Source: Tubiluchus corallicola (lineage: Eukaryota; Priapulida; Priapulimorpha; Priapulimorphida; Tubiluchidae). From it: a stretch of DNA of 41,699 bases. The position numbers and the translations under genes were made by a program. The DNA is taken from contig JAQGDQ010001241.1 in assembly GCA_030141605.1 (NCBI GenBank), positions 1 to 41,699 on the forward strand. Reading direction: 5' to 3'. This document shows, in pieces, positions 33,488-41,699 of this stretch. The notes under the pieces are model-generated. The model saw nothing but the letters and a program-made list of their open reading frames with translations, was not told where the DNA came from and made no database searches. Numbering within the stretch: position 1 is the first letter of the stretch; each line of letters opens with the position of its first letter.

Positions 33488-34652
33488 GAACGCAGGATAA
33501 TTTTTTTATATGCTACCCCATTTTGAAGTACGGCAAAAAGTATACATCTAAGACCTTTAATAATGCCAAAGCGTTTCTGGAGATAGGTGAATTAGTGATA
33601 GCGTATTTTTAATCTTATTGACAAGATACAGTAATTTTATTTAGTTAGTGACTTGTGCGCTACGAATGCTCTGATTATTTTTTCAAACTTTACAAAATGT
33701 TATCTAAACTTGTTTTAAATGACCTATCGTGAGGGTGAGTCAGCGACATTTTACCAATTGCTGAAAACATTTTAAATAATTTATAATTTTTTTTTCTAGT
33801 TACATAAATCTCTCTAGCAGGTAAGCTAAAGTCTAAGTAATATAGATTTGCAAGGAAAGTCTTTTGAGAGATAATTTAACTGTGCCTTTTCTTCCCTTGA
33901 TTTACGTTTGGTGCATGACGTCATGTAATGGCGACTTCGGAACAGTATTGCGGGAGATTTAAAATGAGAACAAACCAAAATTCCTTTCAGTTCGAGTAAG
34001 ATATACGCATAAAATTGCTATAAAGTAATATAATTTTTTTAAGGCAAATTCCTGAAACCTACTTCAGATACCCCTTTTCTGTTCTTTAAATAAGAGGGTA
34101 AGAACTTAATTAATGGTAGGCGAACCCAACTAGTGAAGACATAACAATTGAACATAATTTTCAGCACCGCAAATATTCCACGTGTTTGCCTGAAAGTGAA
34201 AATTGAAGAACAGTGCCGCAACATTCAGTGTAATATACAAAAACTTTGATATACAGTGTTTACCGCTGTGTTCGTGCAAGAGCTTTCAAAACTGTGCACT
34301 ACGTCACAACTGAACACCTGTAAACTGTGACGTGCAGCACCTTTTTTGTGCAACGCGATTCCAAGATGCCCATTTAACCCGCTGAATTAAATTAGCCCTA
34401 AACAGTGAAGAACTAGCCCGCGAACAGAAAATTACGTATCTGCGCTAATAATTTTTTCACATAAGTCATTCTTGAGAAATGGTACGCTTCCTTTCAATAT
34501 TTTATGGTCAGATTGTTTTGCTTTTGGGTCCGATTAATTAAGTTTTTAATCTATGATTTAATTATCAGAAACGCTTTTGCAGTATTAATGTGTTAAAGTG
34601 TATTCTTGAAAATGGGGTAGTATATGAAAAATTATTCAGTTTTCCTTTAATG
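33481..34652. mobile_element. Inverted-repeat element related to the palindrome arms
   Basis: The left end TTAAAGGAACGCAGG... runs through TATATGCTACCCCATTTTGAAG (33482-33527). The reverse complement of 34603-34650 is nearly the same (TTAAAGGAAA...CTACCCCATTTTCAAG), about 48 bases with roughly 85 percent identity by eye. Inside, 33615-33715 resembles right-arm 15118-15215, and 33732-33890 resembles left-arm 10029-10210. The interior also has a TGCATGACGTCATGTA dyad near 33914. No transposase is seen. The class is unknown and no clear target duplication was found, because the hAT MITE sits at its left edge. Confidence 0.5.
34445..34516. repeat. Dispersed repeat fragment, second copy at 30775-30846
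   Basis: Shared words are TAATAATT-TTTCAC-TAAGTCATT-TTGA and TTCCTTTCAATATTT, about 75-80 percent alike over 70 bases. The other copy lies between the 63-bp duplication and the piggyBac-type MITE. Confidence 0.55.
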
Positions 34653-35694
34653 TCATTGCAATTTCTGAAGATAAATGAATGCATTTAGCTTAAATTTACT
34701 CATTCGAGTAATATTGGTCAGTCTAAGCACAAAGAAGTGGGAATAGCGATTCCTTGTTAACAAACATCAACGAAAACGGGTAGTGCCAATGCCGCAAGAG
34801 CATGCGCAGATGTATCCGACATTGTCGGCGACAATAGAACACACGCGCAGGCAATCAGGAATTCACGTTTTGCACAAGACTCGAGCCGTTTCTATAAACT
34901 CTTGTTTAATCATGAGCTGTCGGATGCATGTGAACACGCCCTAACAAAGAAAAATTTATCAGTCAGCAATACAGTCTTCGTACTACGAATTGCCGTAGCC
35001 GTCAAACAAGATTTATTTGAACATTCTCACCCAAGTTTTTTTCTAAAAATCACACAGAATTACAAAACCTTTATGTTTGCGCTCAAGTTGCATAAATTCA
35101 GGAGGTCTATCAGCGGATTTATATAAATCTTTCACGTGTTCTTCATAATTACTTTTCGTTTCATCACAATGGCAGAAGAAGAAAATTACCACAGCAAAAA
35201 ACCCACAGATTGACAGAAATACGAGTCACTGTTTTATCATGAAAGGAAATTGTGGCTTAGAGAACCACTGTGTCCTTGTAATTTTTATTTAAATCAGACG
35301 TAATTGAGTGTAATTTTCATGAACCTGTATCTCCCATTTTTTGCAACAAAACAGCCGTAAGTATAATCTGGGAGGCTGATTTAGCTGACAAATGACAGTG
35401 CTTACTGGGAATTATGACTTACAAGTGGTACTCAGCGAGCACGCATACACAACTGCGCGCACGCAAAGAGATGAGATAAAAGGGCGTTGGTCTCTTAAAA
35501 TAAACCACAGCAATGGCAACTACCTGTTAATTTTCGTAAGTTTGTTTACCAACAGGGCTGACCATTTTCACCTAAACGCGAAGATAATTATAATACAACT
35601 CTAGGGAAAAGGTAAAGAACTCAGTAGAGGTGTGAAAGGAATCATTAGTATAAATAGAGTTTATTTAACAAGCAAAAACGCAATAAATTTAAAG
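34653..35694. other. DNA without assignable gene
   Basis: Short frames only (34902-35126 and 35392-35604). A 14-codon frame starts at ATGGCAGAAG (about 35169). No family is recognised. Confidence 0.45.
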
Positions 35695-35928
<234 letters not shown>

Positions 35929-36274
35929 CAAACAAATACTGAATTGAATTTATTTTGTAGCAATTTTCTAAAAGTACTTTTACTTTTATATCGAAAACAG
36001 GAACAAGTAATTAAAATATGCGCGCAATTATTGATAAATGTTACATTTTTACAACGATGAGACTTGCAATTTCAATGAAACTAGACTAATTAGTACTTGT
36101 TTAGTAAATAAATCTTTACTGATCTATTATAAGAGATACCTACGTTTACTTAGATTATAAGATTATAGGATTACCCGCGTTTTAGTTCTACGTTTTAGTA
36201 AAGATAAAATTACAATTATGACAAAGTTAGGACATGATATCATTAAATATATATGTTAAGTCTAATACAAAAAG
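35929..36274. other. AT-rich DNA, no feature
   Basis: No gene, RNA or repeat recognised. Confidence 0.5.
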
Positions 36275-36604
36275 ACTTTAGACATACCTATAATACTGTC
36301 TATTATACATTATAATAAACAAAGGAGCAACATAGCGATTGTCTGCGCTATGTGACTCCTGGTTAGCTAGGCCTTTGGCACAGAAAAAATATTATAATTA
36401 TATAGATCTATGAAGGAAGCCTAATTCAGCTAATTACATGGCCAGTTGGGCACGATGCCAGCTATACTATAGACTTGAATGAAGATTACGATGCAAATTT
36501 AACACTACGTTTGCATTCAAGAACCAGTTTGCAAGGGCAGATCCATGCAAATAGGGTAAAAACACTCTAACTCGAGATATGCAATACTGGAGTAGTTCTC
36601 GACA
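36275..36604. repeat. Dispersed/tandem repeat, copy 1, with stem-loop
   Basis: Begins ACTTTAGACATACCTA and ends AGTAGTTCTCGACA. It shares its full length with 36884-37242. It contains a strong stem-loop at 36323-36360, and conserved AGCCTAATTCAGCTAATTAC and GATTACGATGCAAATTTAAC strings. No protein frame. Possibly two copies of a short interspersed or miniature element, but no terminal repeats were recognised. Confidence 0.75.
36323..36360. other. 38-base perfect-stem hairpin
   Basis: AGGAG pairs with CTCCT (5 bp), a two-by-two internal loop follows, then ACATAGCG pairs with CGCTATGT (8 bp) around an eight-base loop. In copy 2 (36933-36970) the same structure has a single mismatch in the 8-bp stem. 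It does not fit a tRNA, a histone stem-loop or an iron-responsive element. Confidence 0.6.
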
Positions 36605-36883
36605 TGGCCACGTTAAAAAATTAAACATTAATTTTAAAAAATAACAATAATCACCAACGTCATCATAAATATCGTTAAAAATATATCTTCGGTGGGTTAT
36701 TTCAGTGACAGTGTGTTTGTTTTACACCAGATATATAGATATAGACCATTTATTTCGCACACCCGGAGAAAAGTTTAATCTGAAGTGTTACAAAATTAAA
36801 AAAGGCACTGCTGTTTTTCTAGTAAAATGAGAAATATTATACTCAGTCAATTCCATGGCTTTTAAGAATGCCACGACATGGCA

Positions 36884-37242
36884 ACTTTAGACATACCTAT
36901 TATACTGTGTCCATGGTCAACCTCGATAATAAAGGAGCAACACAGCGATTGTCAGCGCTATGTGACTCCTGGCTAGCTACACTTTTGGAACAGAAAAATT
37001 ATTATATGTATATAGATTTATGAAAAAGCCTAATTCAGCTAATTACATGGTCAGTTGGGCACAATGCAAGCCATACTATAGACTTGAATGACAATTACAC
37101 GGGTTATTGATTATATTATTTGATTACGATGCAAATTTAACACTACCTTTACATTCAAGAATCACTTTCAAAGGCAAATCCATGCAAACAAGGTAGAAAA
37201 CACTTTAACTCGAGATGTGCCATAATGGCGTAGTTCTCGACA
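36884..37242. repeat. Dispersed/tandem repeat, copy 2
   Basis: Direct repeat of 36275-36604, offset about 610 bases, with many substitutions and an extra ~25-base AT-rich insertion near 37097-37122. The stem-loop lies at 36933-36970. Confidence 0.75.
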
Positions 37243-37929
37243 GAAAATATTAAGAGGAATTTTAAGCTTTAGTTACGAACTGCGTTTCCTTGTGCATTAA
37301 ATCAAGGAAGCTGAACTGTTACCCAGATTTCCATCTTGTAGCCTCGCTTCTCACTTTTCTTTAGAATCTGCGCTGCCCGAGTTTTTGTAATCAAGACGTT
37401 TTTACACAGATTTCTCTTAATGTCAGACAGCCACATGTAGACAGCCAAGCAAACCGGGAAAAGCTGATAATCCGTTCACTCTCCTGTTTACTGGATTTAT
37501 TAGCCAACTACAGCGCAGATCGATTACCAAACTTTTTCTGCTTTTTCAAGAATTGCAAAACACGACCACGTGTTGGGCGCGCCATTAAATTTTACTTTTT
37601 CAAATTAATTCAATGTATTTTGTTTACAAGCGCCGTCATTCGGGCACTAACTGCTTTGAGTCCAAACAGCTGTTGTGCTTTAGTTGCCGTAAACATGTCA
37701 TGTATAAAACTGGAAACCCAGAAAACATTTGGAAGTTCTTGTTTTCGGTATTTTTGAACAGAATGATTACATGAAGTAGACCTACAGAGGTTCCTGCGTG
37801 GCTGTAGAGGCTCTGTATGTCGTGACGCTAAAGTTGTCGCTGGGGTGTTTTGGGGAGAGCCAACAACCGACATTGGTAGGTTTATCAGACTGTTTTTGTA
37901 GTTGCGATGTTTGTGTTAAACAGATGAAA
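37243..37929. other. DNA with one unassigned minus-strand frame
   Basis: An 87-codon frame (37610-37873, starting MSVVGSPQNTPATT) has no recognised domain. It lies 57 bases downstream of the hydrophobic frame at 37930-38229 on the same strand. No gene is supported. Confidence 0.35.
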
Positions 37930-38229
37930 TCAATGGATGAAAACCTGGTTTAACTTTGCGATCTGTATTGTATTCGAAATCATGGTCTCACTGTCCATCC
38001 ACATATACACCAAAATTGTAAACATAATCAACAATAGTACAAATGTTATAGTAAATACATCAGCCAATATATCATGGCACCTGAGTCTCAACGTTAGAAT
38101 AACAAAACTACTGTTTAAGCCTGTTGCTCGTCCTCTAATCTTGCTACCAAGTAAAGAGTAGTAGATATTCACAGAGAAGCCAAGTGACCCAGTTCCATAC
38201 AAACATATAGCAGTAGCAAGTACATACAT
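37930..38229 (-). CDS. Unassigned 99-residue hydrophobic open frame
   Basis: Starts at an ATG two codons after an in-frame TAA and ends in TGA. It has two hydrophobic stretches, about residues 3-28 and 58-77 (for example FTITFVLLLIMFTILVYMW), with a basic segment between them (LGSKIRGRATG and LTLRLRCHD). It could be a decayed exon of a multi-pass membrane protein or a chance frame. The opposite strand is also open for 74 codons, which weakens the case. No family is recognised. Confidence 0.15.
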   Translation of the reverse strand: MYVLATAICLYGTGSLGFSVNIYYSLLGSKIRGRATGLNSSFVILTLRLRCHDILADVFTITFVLLLIMFTILVYMWMDSETMISNTIQIAKLNQVFIH

Positions 38230-38998
38230 ATATTAGAAACTTCCAAGTGTACAAACAGATGTCAGCACTGACTTAGTGGTAGTGAAAAACAAAAAGTTTA
38301 AAACTGCAAATCAAAATTATTAATAAAGTGTAAATTAAATGCTCGCATCTGCGACACTGTATGACCATAGGGGTCCCTACGTAGCCATCCGGAACCTGCT
38401 AGAATATAGGTATAGGTCCTTTCAACCAGTCAGTTTGATCCACAAAGGAAGTTTGGGTCTATTTTAACTGTCTTTGTGCGTTACAATAAAGGTCATGCTA
38501 ATCTACATAATCTTCCTTTTCAAAATCCTATTCGTTTAGTGGAGATTTTTTAACTACAGAGTGAACATCAGCCTTTATGAAACAAATTCAATCACCATAG
38601 CTAGTCTTACACAAAAACAAAGCCAACATTACTAATAAAATATTTAGCTTACTAATCCTCTGTCTTTTATATCAATATTTATTTATTTGTCTTGTAGTAA
38701 TATTTTTAGTTATAATTATTAGCTAAACTTTCTTTGTTATTCTATGGTACTTTTTATGTATTGAAATAAACGTAAAATAAAAAATAATAAAAAATAAATA
38801 AATTATTCAAATTATAATATTTATCGTAATAATTATTGTTTTTTCTTTCAATAGGTAGCGCCACCATACGCTTATATATAACTTAAATTTAACCATGATT
38901 GTTATACATTTGTCTAGACAGTCTCAATTATCCTTTTATTGTATTGATTTTTTACAGAAATATGTTCCAATTTAAATAACGTAATTAGTACGTATGAA
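38230..38998. other. AT-rich DNA with A-rich AATAAA cluster
   Basis: Near 38762-38805 several AATAAA motifs run into an A-rich stretch, as at the 3' end of a transcript-derived or retrotransposed sequence. No upstream frame supports this. No gene was seen. Confidence 0.35.
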
Positions 38999-39937
38999 CA
39001 GGGTTGGATTAAACCTATAGGCTAGTATAGGCTGCAGTCTAGGACCCTCAAGCTTTCGTAACATTCAATGATAAAAAAATCCGTTTCTCATTACGATTGT
39101 GTTGAAATACGTGCTAACCTGGTTAATATAACCAATGTTTCATTATTTCGGTGTTAAAGGAAAACCGGACTGAATCTTAAACTGTAGGTCAATACAGTCA
39201 ACTCTTTAAAATATTGAAAGAAAATGTACTGTTATTTCGAAAATGACGTATGTGAAAGAATTATTATCACACAAACACAATTTCACGTTCACAAAAAACA
39301 GGTGCCGCACCTCTCAGTTCAGAACTGTTGTTTGTGACGTACTGCACATGTTCGACAGCTAATCTGGTTTGCAATAAATAGTAAAATAGAGGCATTTCTT
39401 TGAAAATATTTTTACTGACGAACAAATAATAGCTGTGCTAGTTTATTTTGAAAAAGTTTGCAATAAGTTTACTTCAAGCTATGTGTAAATGTCGATAAAA
39501 TATATCAGGAGTAAGAAATATGTTCAAGACAGGCGCGGACGAGTTACAGGGAGGCTCAGGGCCTATTTCAGCGCGCGGGGGGGTACTTCCCCGGGGCCTC
39601 ACCCCCAGTGGGGCCTCGCGCCAAGGTAACATTTTTATTTGCTTTATGCGAACATACTGCCTCCCCCCCCCCTCTCTCTCTCTTGCCGCACGCGCGCCGT
39701 TTGCCAGTATTGACAAGTATTAAGGACTGGTCTTGAGAATAAAGCAGTTTTTCTTTCAATTGTTCTTTCCTTTATCAACTGTATAACTCCATATTTTCTC
39801 TTCGAAAATGTTTCCCCGGCGTTCTAGCAGTTCAAAATTCGCCTCACATGCCCCACTTCCCCGGGCCTTGCTTAGGCTAAAATAGGCTTTGGGGAGGCTC
39901 AGTCTGAGGGGCCCCAAATGATCATAATCTGGCCCTG
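38999..39937. mobile_element. Probable non-autonomous hAT element, decayed
   Basis: The left end CAGGGTTGGATTA and the reverse complement of the right end, CAGGGCCAGATTA, match at 10 of 13 positions. The interior near the right end (GAGGGGCCCC, CCCCGGGCCTTGCTTAGGC) is in the style of hAT elements. The flanking 8 bases (CGTATGAA and CATTTGTA) match at only five positions, so the target duplication is doubtful. A GC-rich island at 39524-39620 may be a nested fragment. Frames within it are not taken as genes. Confidence 0.45.
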
Positions 39938-40369
39938 CATTTGTACAATATTGAGATTTTCCATAACTGTAAAAGTGCCCAAAATTTAGGGAGGGTCTGC
40001 GACTGAGCAAAATTCGTATATACTTAATCTAGTGACTCATAGGCCTATACTTACCTGTAATGTGACCTATGTTTATTACAAACAACCAAGGGCGGCTACA
40101 GCCAAAGTGAAATCCCAGAAAAGCTAAACAGATTTTTATCTATTTTACCGTTTAAATGTCGATATCGGTGAGTCAGAGGCTGGTGTAGCCAGGCGATCAA
40201 TAAACAGAAGCCATTTATTCAGACTGTATATGAAGCAGGCAGCGTGGCTTCCCGTACCGCCAGGAAGAATTTTGTTGCGCTGTTACTATAATAACATCAT
40301 AATTTATTGTTCTGGGTCGAGACGCGTTGAATTCATTTATTTAAATTAAGCTATGAATCAGGTTGAAAC
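39938..40369. other. DNA without recognised feature
   Basis: No gene, RNA or repeat recognised. Confidence 0.5.
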
Positions 40370-41000
40370 TAGGGATGAGCATCGAACGTTCGAGTTCGAG
40401 TCGAACTGAAAATTATAGGTTCGAATAATTCAGTATTTCGTTAACATACGTTTTTTTTCATTAAAACACTTGAAACATCATGCAATCAACACAATATAGC
40501 TGCAGTTACTGAGCACAACTTTTAAACAAATTATTAGTGTTTTTACTGCAGAATAAAATTAAGTACTATACTAGATTTCATAGCGCAATCTATTATCTTT
40601 CTTCCTACCATTTCCACTAACACATTCTTCTACTCTTCCTGTGTGATCTAACCTTTCTCCCAGTTCTTTTTTTTTGTTCACTCATCCATTCTTTTTTTAT
40701 CGGGTTCACATGACAGTGGGGTTACACAAGCCTTTGCTTCTCTAGCCCACTGCAGTACAATTATTCTTTTATGATAACGATAGTGTATGAAACATAACAA
40801 TTTAATACAGTATGATGTAATAATTTTGATGTCACTGTGTGCTTAATGTCATAATATTGTACTGAATGTGATAATAATAATAATAAACTAAAAAAATAAA
40901 CATGACCTTTGTGAGACTGCTTTTTATTCGTGATTCGAAAACCGTTAAAACTGAATCCGGACTCGATTTGGGTTCGAAATTCGGCTTGATTGGAGTTCGC
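40370..41000. mobile_element. Possible hAT remnant with TTCGA-rich ends
   Basis: Starts TAGGGATGAGC followed by GAACGTTCGAGTTCGAGTC, as many hAT miniature elements do. Complementary TCGAA-rich sequence lies at 40930-41000 (GATTCGAAAACCG, GGGTTCGAAATTCGG), but the expected GCTCATCCCTA right end is absent, so the element is truncated, perhaps by the adjoining LINE fragment. Confidence 0.4.
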
Positions 41001-41084
41001 CTTCTACTAAAGAATGTCACTCCTGTTAAAAACTTTACTGTAATATCAATACATAATCACCTATATATAAAGCCTAGAAGCGGG

Positions 41085-41377
41085 GTTCCTCTCTGCCGTT
41101 TCGAGGGTATGATTAATAAGACCTTACAGTCTTTGTATTCCAGAACAAGCAATCTAAAACAAATTAGGACAAATACCCACTATGGAACGAATTCTGTATT
41201 CAAACTACTGCAATTCTACTTTGGAATTCTCTACCATTACAGGTTAAACAAATCAAGTCCCTATCAGCATTTAAAACAAAATTAAAATCACTAATATTAA
41301 CCGGATATGAAATACCATCACACCAGTACGACAACATACACACTAATTCAGAATTCATATATCCACGGCCATATTAA
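41085..41377 (+). pseudogene. Non-LTR retrotransposon ORF2 3' end, frameshifted
   Basis: One frame gives RTSNLKQIRTNTHYGTNS. After a frame change near 41190-41215 the next gives LWNSLPLQVKQIKSLSAFK and continues to a TAA at 41375-41377. The order R-T-x-x-x-G-x-N-S then LWNSLP then SL-x-x-FK is the characteristic C-terminal tail of reverse transcriptase proteins of CR1/Jockey/Rex-type LINEs. No catalytic domain lies upstream, so the copy is 5'-truncated as well as frameshifted. A (TA)n run at about 41419-41433 follows in the 3' UTR. Confidence 0.7.
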
Positions 41378-41699
41378 TTAAATCATAGTTTTTTCATGTT
41401 TGATTTTATTCGTCGTACTATATATATATATATTGTAGCGTATTAAGAATACGAAATATTGTGGAAAAAAATAAAATGGCAAATTTCACCTATATTGCTA
41501 TACGTTAATAGAGTATAAAATAAATAAGGATAAAAACTACCCTAACCTCCGGTTCAACACATACTACCAAACAATGATTCGAATTTTAAGAAATCGTCAT
41601 TGTTTTATAAAATATTTTAGCTTTTATGAGTTCATTTTTATTCGAAAAGCAAGTCAGGGTTTCCACTGTTGCTAAGTTTATTGATGTAACGCAACGGTA
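41378..41699. other. LINE 3' UTR and flank, no gene
   Basis: AT-rich with a short TA repeat. No other feature recognised up to the window end. Confidence 0.45.

Noticed and set aside
40047-40057. ATACTTACCTG, like the 5' end of U1 snRNA
   Set aside because: Only the short splice-site-complementary string matches. The following sequence has no U1 stem-loops.

Overview
The window looks like non-coding, repeat-dense nuclear DNA of an invertebrate animal. Grounds: very long di-, tri- and tetranucleotide arrays, a degenerate 5S rRNA head of metazoan type inside a short interspersed element, hAT-type and piggyBac-type miniature elements, a solo LTR, the 3' end of a non-LTR retrotransposon ORF, AT-rich background and no compact gene array. 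I found no complete protein-coding gene. The open frames are either translations of simple repeats or short unassigned frames. I cannot name the species.

Layout. (1) 1-24883 is one giant inverted repeat (palindrome): a left arm 1-12441 and a right arm 12672-24883 around a unique 230-bp spacer (12442-12671). The left arm reaches the window edge, so its outer limit is unseen. The arms are not identical copies. The innermost ~0.95 kb reads as identical, the 3.6-8.9 kb zone is nearly identical, and other stretches carry many substitutions and indels, including differently built (TAAG)n arrays. Each arm holds, from outside to inside: GA/GT microsatellites, a (TAAG/CTTA)n array, an exon-like frame, a 5S-derived SINE with an 11-bp target duplication, a (GA)n tract (with a 45-base assembly gap in the right arm), a TGATCA minisatellite, a 98-bp tandem duplication, and a solo LTR with 5-bp target duplication carrying a textbook heat-shock element plus TATA box. 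The two LTRs point towards the spacer. (2) 24884-30110 is simple-repeat country: a second long (CT)n tract, a 16-copy 59-bp satellite, a small paralogue of the arm sequence that lacks the SINE, and a triplet-rich higher-order tandem repeat. (3) 30110-35930 carries a 63-bp GC-rich duplication, a piggyBac-type MITE, a (TGAG)n array, a hAT-type MITE nested at the end of a larger inverted-repeat element related to the arms, and a CAG/TAG triplet array. (4) 35930-41699 has a duplicated ~330-bp repeat with a strong stem-loop, an unassigned hydrophobic frame, two probable hAT remnants and a frameshifted LINE 3' end.

How it might work together: no pathway is encoded. The most interesting possibility is that heat-inducible LTR promoters, one per arm and aimed at each other across the hinge, read into the opposite arm and produce long hairpin RNA. 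The alternative, that the palindrome is a head-to-head join of two haplotypes in the assembly, is serious and must be tested first. Coordinates of repeat edges were read by eye and may be off by a few bases.
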